The notes under the pieces are model-generated. The model made no database searches, was not told where the DNA came from, and saw only the letters and a list, made by a program, of their open reading frames with translations. A stretch of 64,000 nucleotides of DNA from Carnegiea gigantea (Eukaryota; Streptophyta; Magnoliopsida; Caryophyllales; Cactaceae). Numbering within the stretch: the stretch's first letter is position 1; each line of letters begins with the position of its first letter. The DNA lies in NCBI GenBank assembly GCA_029747015.1, contig JAKOGI010000180.1, forward strand, positions 277,001-341,000, given 5' to 3'. A program made the translations under genes and the position numbers. Shown here piece after piece: positions 45,417 through 56,689 of this stretch.

Positions 45417-46008
45417 GGCCCTATTTGGCAAACAGCTATTAACTGTTAGCTGTTTGTATTAGCTGTTAGCTGTTTGAATTAGTTGTTTGCGTGGACGAAG
45501 CTACCATTAGGCCAAAGGAGGCCATGGCCCCCCTCCCCCAACCCAAAAACCTCTATATAAAATTTAGGTGTTAGATTAATGCATAGTGTACAATTGACCA
45601 GAGTGGTAGTTATGCCTTCAACCCCACATGGGTGTGCTTGTATTCAAATCTTGTTATGAAATTTTTACTTTTTATATCTATAACTCAATACTTTGACCCC
45701 CTTTAACGTGAAATCTTAACTTCGTCCCTGACTGTTTGAATTAGCAGTTCGTAGAAAAACTGTTTGGTGAAATTAGCTGCTTCTAACTAAGTTGTGAGAT
45801 AAAAAACTAATTCCTTAAAAAGCTTTTCTAAAAAGCTAATCAAATTAGCTTTTTCAAATTAGCTTTTTGGATCGAAAAAGCTCTTCCAAAAAACTATTTT
45901 ACCAAACATTTAAATTAGTTCTTTAACTAGGTCAAACAGCTAATTTTGGTCAAAAAAACTCTTTTTGACAAAAAAGCTCTCCAAAAAATTATTTACCAAA
46001 CACCCCCC
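45417..46008 (-). mobile_element. MITE of the GGCCCTATTTGGCAAA family, with a nested insertion
   Basis: Starts GGCCCTATTTGGCAAACAGC and ends TTTACCAAACACCCCCC. TAT flanks both sides (45414-45416, 46009-46011). It matches 23822-24180 in opposite orientation. A 235-bp block at 45493-45727, bounded by GGACGAAG and CTTCGTCC, interrupts it and is absent from the sibling. Confidence 0.65.
45493..45727. mobile_element. Nested 235-bp insertion with GGACGAAG/CTTCGTCC ends
   Basis: Perfect 8-bp inverted ends, located inside the MITE at 45417-46008. The interior has CAACCCCACATGGGTGTGCT and TATTCAAATCTTG, which may be a SINE-like B-box region. The class is not settled and no target duplication is evident. 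Confidence 0.45.
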
Positions 46009-46814
46009 TATATGTTTGTTCATTATTCATACCGTATACTTTCGGTAACATTGATCACTTATAATTTTCTTGATTTATTGAAAAATGCCTGTAGTTCTTG
46101 AACTTTTGGTCAACTCTATCATTGCCCAAAATGCTTAATAGATGAACAGGATACTATTTTCAATAACTACAAAGCGCATAAGAATAGAGGGCTAAAAAGT
46201 TTTTCATCTTCTAGCTTCGCGTTTGTCCCATTAGGACTATACAACGACAATGTTTTAAATAGTGTTTAGTATTTTGGTTATCTTAAAACTCTATTTCCAT
46301 TTAATTCAATTGTTCGATAAATTGATGTTTTTTATCGATGGATACTGCTTCACTAGCGTTTGGCAAACGTTAATGAACTTAACGTTACAGTAGGTACGCT
46401 AAAGTTTCAATTTTTATTTCCAAATTTACCCTTAGCTTATTATAGTATTAAACTCTCTATCCCTCATATAAACAAGCTCATTGAAAATTTTACGTTAAAT
46501 ATAAAACAACGTTTATGTTTCTGCATTTTACTTTAAGTAATAGACTGATCATTTAAATTTTGATTTTATACATCAAATAAAATTTAAATTTGTTTTTCAA
46601 ATAAGCAATTGAAACTTTGTATTTCATAATAAGATTATTGCATTGATATTTACTATTCAAAAGCTTGTGCGAATATAGAGTACGGGCACAAATTAGTAAC
46701 AGAAAAAGAGAGACGAGCAACAGTGTGTCTTATCAAATAATATCAACTCATTACTCTCACGAGTCACGGGTGCTCACGCAGTCCCGGGGTTTGGCTTTTT
46801 CGTTTTGGTAGTGC
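46009..46814 (+). promoter_or_regulatory. Upstream region of the SmE gene
   Basis: Mostly AT-rich sequence; the last 200 bp become more GC-rich (CACGAGTCACGGGTGCTCAC near 46757). Exact promoter elements apart from the telo-box are not assignable by eye. Confidence 0.4.
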
Positions 46815-46822
46815 TAGGGTTT
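46815..46822 (+). promoter_or_regulatory. Telo-box-like TAGGGTTT upstream of SmE
   Basis: Lies 67 bp upstream of the SmE start codon, in the likely 5' UTR or core promoter. Telo-boxes are common in plant genes for ribosomal proteins and RNA-processing factors. Confidence 0.5.
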
Positions 46823-46888
46823 TAGGAGGGAACGCCATTGTTGAATACAGAGAAGAGAGAAGCAGAGAGAAATTGAGAAGCAGCAACA

Positions 46889-49800
46889 ATGGCGAGCACC
46901 AAAGTTCAACGTATTATGACCCAACCTATCGTAAGTCTTCTTTTTTCTACTTACTGTTCCTTTTCTTTTGAAAGCTTTTTGTCAATTCATGGTGCTATAT
47001 TCTCATTGTTGTGCTTGTTTCTTGTCTCTTATGGCGTTTGATTTTGCGGAATTTTTGATGCCCTAGAACCTGATCTTCAGGTTTCTTCAAAGCGTAAGCT
47101 TTCTTTTTCTCTCTCAATCTATCTGCTCATATAATTCATCATTGGACAATTTACGCTTTGCCTTGTTCTTTTGCTAATTTATTATTTGTCTATTGTCCTT
47201 TTCTATCTCTTGTTTGATTGCAGAAAGCTCGCATTCAGATTTGGTTGTTTGAGCAGAAGGATCTGAGGATTGAGGGTCGTATAATTGTAAGTAAATTTAT
47301 GTTTATAGTGTTCCTTTGATTGTGCCTCGTATACGATGCTATCTAGTGATACATTTGTTGATGAACGTAATCACTTATCGTGGTAGGTTAGGCTTCACAT
47401 AGAATCAAACTTGCTTTGCCTACGAGTTACATTTACAATCTTGTATTTCTATTTTCAATGTTAGTGTGTTAATCATTTCAATGTCGAGACCACTCCTGCT
47501 TTTCAAACTAGTTAGCTTTATGACTGTATGGTTTTGTTCTTACCTTTGCAGCCTTCTTCAATGAGCTTTTATATAGGTATGCATTTACTAGGAAAGAGTG
47601 ATTGACTTTGTTCATAAGAAGGTTTGTCTCAATGCTTTGTTGCTGTAAATTTCGCATTAGTTAAAATTAGTGCTGTCAAAATTTCGTGTTTGGGTCGAAT
47701 TCGGATTGGACAAAGTCGACAATATCAAAATGTGGACAAGAATTTGATGTCCGATACTCAATTTTTTCGAGTCGGACAATTCTGACAATGCTAAGTTCTG
47801 GTCAAATCCGGTTCGGACAATAGAAATATGAAAATGTTGTGTCTGAATTTAAAATTCTGAGGAAAAATTCATGACAGTACCCAGTTTTTTACGGGTTGGA
47901 CAAATTCGGGTATTTGGGCTCCAGCGCTAGTTAAAATGATAGAGTCCTAACTTTCATTTCCCTTAATCTCCTTGATTTTTCACAAGATAATCCCCTTAAT
48001 TCAAGTGATAGCTTTTTGAACTTGCTTCTCTCGTGGTCATCAGTCCTTGCTTATTTTTCTCTTCAGGGGGGTGGATCTGAGGGCAGTTAACTTACTTGGA
48101 AATGAGGGTTGTGTATTTTACCTATTGTGGATGGTATCTGTTTTCTAAGATCACGCCTTCATCACTAAGGTCCTGTTCTTTTCGTTGGAAAATTGTAGAT
48201 ATGGGATGGGTGGAAGTGGAAAAGGGAGGGAATGAGTGAGTGGGAGTGGATAGGAGTGGTATTTTTTTTTAGTATGGGAAAGGGGGGAAGGAGTGGGAAG
48301 GGATGAATGAATTAAGAGAGTTGATATAAGCTGTGCATTTTGTTTTTTAATCTAATCTTTTATTTGTGATAGTAATTAACGATGATAAAAAAATTTTTAG
48401 AGTGAAAAAAATATTTTTCTGTGTTGAGTCAGGTACAAAATATTGTTTCGTGGCCATTGTTATCCCCCAAAAATTGTAGTTTTCGTTATTCGTAAAACAA
48501 ATTACGGATGTATTTTTTTTTATATATCAACCAAATACGAATAATAAAAAAAATATACATACGTTCAAGCCTTGTGCTTTTCGTTGGTAAATTCAAATTT
48601 TTCAATCTCAACCAATTTCAATCTACTTCACCAACTTTAATTAAAAAAATACCAACTTCAACCAATTTCAACCAACTTCAACCAATTTCAACCCATTTTC
48701 CACTATTTTAACCAACTTCTACCCATTATACCAAAAAAAAAAAAAAAGAAACCCACTTCAACCAATTTCAACCCACTTCAACCCACTTTAACAAAAAAAT
48801 ACTCACTGCAACCTATTTTAGCCCACTTGAATTAAAAAAATCCTCACTTCAACTTACTTTAACTCACTTCTACCAATGTCAACCAATTTCACACACTTAC
48901 CAACCCATATTTCGTAACGAAAAGAATAGGTCTTCAGTGAACAATCATCTGTAATTTGTGTGAAGAACTTCTAATATTTTGTTATTAACGTAACGGAAAA
49001 AAATATCTACTTAAAATATACGTACAATGCATCTGCACGCATCTGCACTTCCTGTCACGAATTACAAGCAACGTAAAAAAAATTTACACGTTTCTTCATT
49101 ATGCCGGAAAAATATCTGCAAATTTGGCTCCAAATTACGATGAACGAAAAATAAATTTGTTACGCATACAGCAACAATCATGCACGCTTTGGTGACTATA
49201 ACAAATATTTCGTAACCAACGCCAAAAAAAAAAAAATTTAAGCATCTCTTCCATATACAGAATCAAACTCAAAATATCTATCAGTTAAAAAAAAAAAAAA
49301 CTAACATTTGCTTAACAGAGTATGAAAAAATTATTATTTCTTTAATATATATAACAAAAATTACGTCATCTATAATTTCCGGCACGTCTAATAAATATTT
49401 CCATAACATCCGAAAAATAAATAAAACTTTTCATAATTGTTATCAGACTATTCATACACACAATTACATAAATTATAAAAGTTTTCAAAATATAGAAAAT
49501 AATATTTATATGTAGGAATGGGAAGGAGTGGGTGAAAATTGGTGAGAGTGGTAAGGAGTGGTATTTTTTTTAAAGTGTAGGAAGATGTGGGAAGGGGGGG
49601 AAGGAGTGGGTGGTAGTGGAAAGGAGTGGGTCGGGTCCATTAAATTACGAAAAGAACAGGGCGTAAGTGTTTAGGATAATGGTTATGAATCGACTGGCAA
49701 ACAAAGGATTGGAAATTGAATCGTTCTATAAAATTTATGAGTATACATATCCAAAGTAGACCCTGTACTTGGTCTGGTGATGGGTTAATTCGTGATCTGA

Positions 49801-52800
49801 GATTGAGGGAGGTTTATCACACGAAAATTAGGATTTTAGTTCTCAATGGAGAAAATGGTCCACAATAAATTACCTCATTGTGTTGTTTCTGTTTGCGCTT
49901 CTGTTGAAGGTCTATTGCACTTGATGGTTGTTGTTGGTATTTGATGTTGGGTTCATTTCATCGTGCTTTCGGTGGATATAGAATGAGACAATGGAATTGT
50001 TGGGAGAAATAGTAAAATCAAAGTGAAACAAGGGATTGGATTCAAGGTGTATGGGGTCAATAACATTTTCTTGAAGATATTATTTGCTTGACCTCACATA
50101 GAATTGCGCATGACATAACCTGCAGGATATAGTACGTTTTCTGTATTCTGTGAAGAGCAATTTCAGAATATACCACTGAGCCTCTTGAAAAATGGTCAGG
50201 CAAAAAGGAAAGAGATAAACTGCACTAGGTAACCTTTTTTGGCTGTTAATCATATGGATGCATGAATAACAGCAAAATTTATTAACTCTAACAGTCTGGA
50301 ATTATTAATCACTGTTTGTATAAGTGGTCAAAATCGGATGAGATCACTCAGTTATTTCTCTCGTTTTTATAGAATTTATTTAAAGATGCGTGGTATAGGC
50401 AGATCCACTTATGCCCATGCACCTGTACTATACACGAGCTCACTAAATGCCAAGTGTAGCCTAATAAGCTGCCAACAAGCAGACAGAGCTAGCATGACAT
50501 GTGCTTGTGTGGTTGAGTGCCAAGCATTGAACCTTATAATTGGCCACTAGCACAAACTAACACAATAGTAGTCATTATTCATAAATCCATTGATCACATC
50601 TCTATATGAAGTAGAAATTGTCCCTTTGTCTTCGAATATGGGATAGAACAATTACTCTAATTGTTTGAAGCTTTACAAGTTTACAAACTACTTAACTATC
50701 CCTCAGTAGTTTGTAACATTGTATAAACTATCTCCAGTAACATGGTTGTGCATGCATTAAGTTTTCTTTTAGTTCATCCCTTTGGGTACAACTTGCCTTT
50801 AGCTTAAGTCAACAATCTCATTTGTGAGTTTGAATTGTGGCACACATAATCACATTATATCTCTAGAAAAGCGTTAAAATGGCTGCTTGCTCATACCGAA
50901 TTCTTGAATAAATGCAAGAACTAACACTGAACATCATTGCTGGAACTCATGGAAGCAGAAATGCAGAATGACTTCTTTGTTCACATAGGTGGAGCGCTGC
51001 AAATGTTCATGCTACTTATGAGTTATGACATGACTTGCAGTAAGATTGTAAGAGCCATGTTCACCCTCAATTTCAGACCAATCTTACATTAAATCCAATC
51101 CTTAATGTTATAAGTCACTATAGCAATTTGTCATTCCCTTCAAACCTTAGTTCTAACTTTCGCTAAAATAAAGTCAGGACTATTACTGGTGACAATTGAA
51201 AAAAAATTTTAACGTCATTGTAGTTGCGGATAATCTTATGTTGAAAGATCAGCTAAATTGTTGTCTGAGCTAATTTAACACAATAAGATCAATATGATTT
51301 CGTCCTTGATTAGTGTAATGAGTTACTCACATTCTCATATTCTAGACTAGTATGTGTAGTTTTGTTGTACACTTTACGCTATCAGATGTAAGGAAGTAAG
51401 GGACATTGGTTGTGACACGACTCGATATGTTGTAACTAATTCCTTAGATGTTTGTTGTGTTTCTTTGCGTGAAGCAACTAAGGCTATAAACTGAGTATCC
51501 ATAGTTCTTAGCAAATATCCAATCACTTTAGCAATTTCTTTTTGATATCATGTCTAGATCTAATCATGAATCTTGACAGTTCACATACATGTCTTAATGT
51601 CCTCTCTTGTACAATGCATTGCATACATGAAAGTATCAACCTCCTGATGTCCTGGGCGCGCTCAAGTTGAAGCGCACTCAAGTTGTGCTCAAGCTATCCC
51701 TAGATTTTTAATTTATTCTATGCGTGTCATAGGAGGTATTGGCCTTTCTAATCCTAAGATTTTCAAACTCATCTAGAATTTGAGGTACGGTATGGGATTG
51801 ATTTAGAGCGTAACCCCTTTATCTCGTTATTTTAATGCCTAAGATAGTGTCTACTTCGTTAATGTCTTTCATATTGAACTATTAATGAAATACTTCTTAG
51901 TTTACTTAATTCATTTCAAGATAATGCCAAAGATTATTAAATCACATGAACATAATGGCAATATGCCCTATGTATTCTATGAAGAGTAATTTTAAAGAAT
52001 ACCCTGAGTCTTTTAGGAGAGGTGACATTGGAGTTTGAAAAGGAGACTAATAGAAATTGATAGCTTCTAATGATTATTGAATCATTTGTAAACTTATAGA
52101 GGCAGAGCACAGAATAGTTGTCTTGTCCGACATTCGAATATTAAGGGCCATCTTTTTCTGTATAAATAAATATGTTATATGGCCTTCTGAATAAGAATAG
52201 GCTTTTGTGGGGCTAGTTTGTGCCATTGACTTATTATACATTCTAGTGCTTTATATTGAACATTTGAACTTCATTGGGCTAGTTTCTGCTAGTGGCTCAG
52301 TTTCACACGTGCACATGTGTGCACGATGGTTTACGGCGTATTTTGGTGCTTAGCACTAGGTGACATTGTCATTGTGTGCGTTATTAGTGCGTGGAGCATA
52401 TGATAGGCTTCCTTATGCCATATTGTTCTTATACAAATTTTATTTTATTTGATTTAAGTAAACTTTGTCATAATGAACAATTAATTAACTATAAATATAT
52501 ACTATTTTCTTTATAAAAAAGGACAATTAATTAACCAATCTTGTCCAGTGTTGACAGTTTTGAATACTTAAGTGAATATTTTCAAATAGTTAGAACTAAA
52601 AAATCCATTACATTTATTCAACATTATCGTTAAAAGGATTTTTAAAAAAGAAAAATCTAAAATCTATATCATATGGTTTGCAGAGTTTTAGCCTTGTAGG
52701 TACATATGGTTTGCAGAAGCAGAGCATGCAAGCATTGTCCTTCCTGTGTTCTATTGTTGATTGTAAACGTCTGGAAGTTAGAATTTGATTAGGTTGTTGG

Positions 52801-54584
52801 TGCTTGGGTGACGGTGAATGTAACAAGACTGCCATGATTTGCATTTGGTGATGAGATCCATTTCGCTTTGCCTGCTACATTGGAGGATCAGAAAATGGAT
52901 GGGAAAAAAAAAGGTTCTTAAGTTCATAACTGTTATTATGAGTGACCATCCAATGGGAATATGTTGGTATATGGGAGTGTATTGACAGTTATTGTATACG
53001 TCTTTGTGGATCTTTCTGAAGCAACCTTCTCTTTCTCCTACTTGAATCAAGCCCCTAAATTTCTTTGGGTTCCAATTTCGTAGACTTTTTTGGAGATTTG
53101 CAGAAAGATGGTGAGTGAGGCTATTGGAGGCTGTGATGTACATTATAGTCAAGATGAGGCAGTTTATAGTGTTGGAGTTGGTGCTGTGCTTCTAGAATAG
53201 ATGCTTGATGCTATATGGACTATGGTGCTCATTGCCATATGGCAATGACAATTCATGTATCCAGCTTATTTATGGGGGCTTATGGTTTTGATGAAATGAG
53301 GGATAAAGTTAGAAGCTATATTAGATATTAGATTATTCGTAAGCCTTAAGCAGTGCATAATTATGTTCTCTCAGCTGTCTATGTATATGTCTGCTTTCTA
53401 TTGTTCTTTTTCTTCTTCTTTAAATCTTGGTGCCTTGGGCTAACCAAGAGAACAAAATGGAGATAGGTACCTGTATTCCTCCCTCACAACTTAGTGATGT
53501 AGGCCATTTGACCCTGCCTACTACCTGAAGGAAATAGGTGCATCATTACACTATTTGTATGTATTATGCCCAAGCCTTCTAGAGATTTGACTATTGATCT
53601 AGCTGGGTCATGATAGGGGGCTTTTGAATTGAGTCCTTGATAACTGACTCCGGGTACTGACAAGTTCCACCCCCTAGTCGAGTTAAAGAAGTGTGATTAG
53701 GATCACACTCTATATAGTAACAAGGCCACAAAGAGCAGCTAGGAGAGCAACGGATCATGCGACAATGCTTATGCTGAGACTAGTTATTCAACACGCATAC
53801 TGGCTGAATATGTCTTTATCTTTTTGAACAGACTACTAAGTGGTGTTTTGCTTTTCACTATATTTTGTCCGTTGTTGCTGCCCTGTAACATGAAGGCATT
53901 TTGCAAGTGCAAGATCACATTAATTTTTTCAATACTGAATGTGATTGTATGCGTAATAATTACATATTTTTGCAATAGAACAATTTGGATGTTTACGTTT
54001 GACAGTCACTTATTCTGCTCTTTTTGTGTTTATCATTTCTGCAGCTACAATTCATCCGTTCATGAATTTTTATCAGGTTGCTCTGCGTAATAATTATATG
54101 TTCTGATTCATGATCTTCTGTAGGGATTTGATGAGTACATGAATTTGGTTCTGGATGATGCTGAAGAGGTGAATATCAAAAAGAAGACCAGAAAATCACT
54201 AGGTAGGATGCTTATAGAGTTGCAGATTCTTTATTGGCTGATTTTTCTTTGCCGCAAACTGATGTTTTAACCAATGTTGCTTTTCCTTAGGGAGGATCCT
54301 TCTAAAAGGAGACAACATTACTCTGATGATGAACACGTAAGTGAAATCCATTCTCGTTTCATTGTACCATGGTTTCAATTCATAGAACCGATTCCCAAAC
54401 CCCCCCCCCCGGCGGGGCGGTTGCTTTGCCCCTATTTCTGTTGTGTTTTTTTTTTTGGGGGGGGGGGGGGGGGGGTATTCTTCACAGTGCTCTTGAATTG
54501 CAAATAGACTATTTCTGTTCGATTCCTAGATTCGTCTTCTGCTAGATTGACTCTTCATTGTTGTACCTATGCAGGGGGAAATGA
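46889..54584 (+). CDS. SmE: Small nuclear ribonucleoprotein SmE (88 aa, 6 coding exons)
   Basis: Core subunit of the seven-membered Sm ring that binds the U-rich Sm site of U1, U2, U4 and U5 snRNAs in the spliceosome. Exons are 46889-46930, 47067-47093, 47224-47286, 54124-54202, 54291-54336 and 54575-54584. All introns are GT-AG and the joined frame is 88 codons plus TGA. The protein begins [14 protein letters not shown]. The Sm1 region (with [15 protein letters not shown]) and the Sm2 motif ([12 protein letters not shown]) are intact, and it ends MMNTGK. Length and sequence match plant SmE closely (Arabidopsis SME1/SME2 type). The start codon follows a purine-rich leader with a telo-box. Oddities: a 27-nt second exon, only 10 coding nt in the last exon, and a 6.8-kb third intron loaded with transposons. 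Nothing in the coding exons is broken. Confidence 0.95.
47668..47929. mobile_element. hAT-like MITE (262 bp) with perfect 8-bp duplication
   Basis: Starts TAGTGCTGTCAAAATTTCGT and ends GGGCTCCAGCGCTA. GTTAAAAT is repeated exactly on both sides (47660-47667, 47930-47937). TAG...CTA ends and the interior GGTCGAATTCGGATTGGACA style match other hAT-like MITEs here. Confidence 0.8.
48169..49663. mobile_element. TIR element (1.5 kb) of the CCTGTTCTTTTCG family in SmE intron 3
   Basis: Starts GGTCCTGTTCTTTTCGTTGG and ends ACGAAAAGAACAGGGCG, a 14-bp inverted core. TAA flanks both sides (48166-48168, 49664-49666). Subterminal arms are GGAGTGGGTGGAAGTGG-like. No transposase frame. The smaller copies at 22143 and 44315 share the termini. 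Confidence 0.7.
48567..48932. mobile_element. Nested MITE of the same family
   Basis: Starts AAGCCTTGTGCTTTTCGTTG and ends ACGAAAAGAATAGGTC. TTC flanks both sides (48564-48566, 48933-48935). The interior is a degenerate CCAATTTCAACCCACTTCAA repeat, the complement of the GTTGAAGTGGG repeats in the other copies. It is nested in 48169-49663. Confidence 0.65.
49664..51389. other. SmE intron 3, unassigned part
   Basis: AT-rich intron sequence with only short frames. Nothing recognised. Confidence 0.5.
51390..51910 (-). pseudogene. Ty1/copia reverse transcriptase-RNase H relic in SmE intron 3
   Basis: Minus-strand translation across several frames gives [18 protein letters not shown] (near 51850-51800), [14 protein letters not shown], then [11 protein letters not shown] (near 51630-51600). 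These correspond to the copia blocks EMKDLGEAxxILGIKI, LSQSHYxxKILxxF and MYAMxCTRPDI in the right order. Stops and frameshifts throughout; no LTRs found. Confidence 0.6.
51911..54123. other. SmE intron 3, distal part
   Basis: Unassigned intron sequence up to the acceptor before 54124. A minus-strand frame near 52778-53152 contains [20 protein letters not shown], faintly like a LINE linker region, but the resemblance is too weak to call. Confidence 0.4.
54402..54475. repeat. C10 / GGCGGGGCGG / T11G19 homopolymer cluster in SmE intron 5
   Basis: C-run at about 54402-54411, a GC-rich block, then T11 and a 19-base G-run (54446-54475), all between SmE exons 5 and 6. Confidence 0.9.
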
Positions 54585-54960
54585 GACTTGGGTGACAAAA
54601 CTCATCTACTGTCAATCATTGGACGAGAAGGGCCATTCTGACCTGCCGGCTGCCAGCCTATTGTGGTATCTTCTGTAGGCGTTCGTCTTGTCACCGTACA
54701 GTTAATGTAGTTTAATGACCATGGAACTAGCTTCTCAATGGATTTCTCCTTGTGGTTGACTACCTGTTATGTACCCCCTACATTTTCCCCCAAAATTTCG
54801 TGTGTTATAGAAGACAGCACTCTCTTACCTGTTTTGTGGTTTCTCCCAATGGTGTCGGCTAATGTATTTTTCTTGAGAAAAGTCAAGAGAAACCCAAAGT
54901 CACTGGTCACTGGTCACTGGTCACTATGACGTTGGACTTGGGAGTATAGTCTACAGGTAA
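54585..54960 (+). other. Likely SmE 3' UTR and flank
   Basis: Follows the TGA at 54582-54584. Contains a triplicated TCACTGG-type heptamer at about 54900-54924. The polyadenylation site is not identified. Confidence 0.4.
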
Positions 54961-55063
54961 TGCCTAAGTGAATTTAAATTATTTGCGAGTTTTTTTTTAT
55001 TTTTTCGACGCAACAGAATGGAAGAATGAATTGGATAATTAGTCGACAACATCTACAACCCAA

Positions 55064-55713
55064 GTTACCCAGACTTGGCTCTTGGGGCTGCTGTAACAGC
55101 TTGTCTATGTCAACACGATTTGATGTGGATCCGGACATGGGATATGAGTCAGATTCGCTGAAGTCGTTGGACACTGTCATCCCAACATAGTCGGCATTGG
55201 AGAAAGATGAGGCTGGCGGATATGGGTTGAGGGGAGGCGGAGGAGAGTCCTGCGGGGGTGTTGAAGGTTGGAGAGAGAGGAGTGAAGAGGGAGGGCGCTA
55301 CGGGCGGCTAGCAGTTGTAGGGTGCCTTAGTCTAGGATTTTAATTTGTTGCTTCTTTTCGGTTTCCACCGTTCCGCCATTCTTATGACCTTTTTAACTTT
55401 TTACTGGAAGTAGGATGTGGGTTGTTAGAAAATGTGCTGCAAGTGTGATGTGTATAGGTAACTGGCCGGTAGCCGGTTTAGATAAATGCTTTTTTGGACT
55501 AAAAAGTTATAAATCTATGCTAGACTCATATAACAATAAAAAAATATAATACTAATATGGCTGACATAATGTAGAAGAAAAACATATGAAGGACCATATT
55601 TTGGATGCTGGCCCTATATTCGTGTCCAAGATTTGGACAGTGTTCATGCATCTTGGCTTTTGACACTTGGATTGCATGCATATCCAATACTCGTGTCCTG
55701 AGTCTAGATAACA
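55064..55713. mobile_element. Possible TIR element (650 bp)
   Basis: Left end GTTACCCAGACTTGGCTC; the right end reversed reads GTTATCTAGACTCAGGACAC, an imperfect inverted pair. The interior near 55600-55700 (GTGTCCAAGATTTGGACAGT) is of a type found in dispersed plant repeats. The boundaries and target duplication are uncertain. Confidence 0.4.
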
Positions 55714-56689
55714 TAGTTTACAAAATATGTTCAACAAAAACGAATGCAATATTTTATATCAAAATAAAACCTCAACATCAAAAATACTAACTTGCAAAAT
55801 TGAAATATATTGATTATCTGTCTTCCCACGATCATTGTCTCTGCATACAATTTAGAGAGGAGATCAAATGATTTATCTCAATTTCTTGGTAGATGTTATA
55901 TGTTGATCTGGTGGAGTATCTTTGAGCAATACTTTCTTCCGACATAATAGACCATACTTGAAAGGTCGAACGCCATCGGATGCCAACATCACAATGTACA
56001 ATCGATCTACAGTTTTGAATTTACAGAAACACACAAAGCAAACAATAAATAAACATAAAATTAATTCTCACAATTGCAAAGAGACACAACTTTCACAACA
56101 AGAGACTGATGAATCTTTCAATTGAATAGACTAATTAAACAAACAAATGCGAAGAACCACATAAAAGTAAGAGAAATTGGGAAGGTCATTCCCTTTGATT
56201 CAGTTGCCACAGCCACTGATGGATAAGAAGAAGATAAGCGTGGATGAAAAAAAGGGAGCGGGCAGGTTTTTGACCATGCACAGCCGCAAGCCCGCGGGCG
56301 GGAAAATGCAACAACGGCCTTGGCTCTCGTGGCTCACCGAGCGGCCCGCACTTGTTTTTTTAATGGTTTGTAGTGTGAAACGACGTCGTCTCACATCGTT
56401 AACTGAGGTTTTATTTTTTAACCGCTGCTGGCAAATTTTAAAAAAAAGAATGCAGCCTGACTTTGTAGTTGTTGGAGCAACAACACACTTTGTTGGTTTT
56501 TAATTTTTTTTAATTCGATTAATTTTTTTCTTCTATAAATAGCACTCATTTGAACCATTTCCAAACACATAAAAATCTCAATTTTTTTCCTTCATTCCAA
56601 AATTTTGAGCAAGTTTGTTATAATATTTTTGAGTTTTTTGAGAAAAAAAGTGAAGAAATCTAGTAAGTATTTATAATTTATGTTATGAT
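55714..56689. other. Possible 5' region of a degenerate DNA transposon
   Basis: A GC-rich block (56260-56350) and an ACGACGTCGT palindrome (56381-56390) precede a TATA-like CTATAAATAGCAC at about 56535-56548 and an exon-like leader ending AATCTAGTAAGT (about 56659-56670). The layout resembles the promoter and first untranslated exon of plant transposons. No transposase frame follows. Confidence 0.3.

Larger units (their letters stand above)
47287..54123 (+). other. 6.8 kb third intron of SmE
   Basis: Starts GTAAGTAAAT and ends TTCTGTAG. It contains a hAT-like MITE (47668-47929), a 1.5-kb TIR element with a nested MITE (48169-49663), a copia relic (about 51390-51910) and otherwise AT-rich DNA. 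No host gene was recognised inside. Confidence 0.85.

Noticed and set aside
52778..53152. 124-residue minus-strand frame with [16 protein letters not shown]
   Set aside because: Faint resemblance to a LINE linker region, but no second motif supports it and it lies within SmE intron 3.
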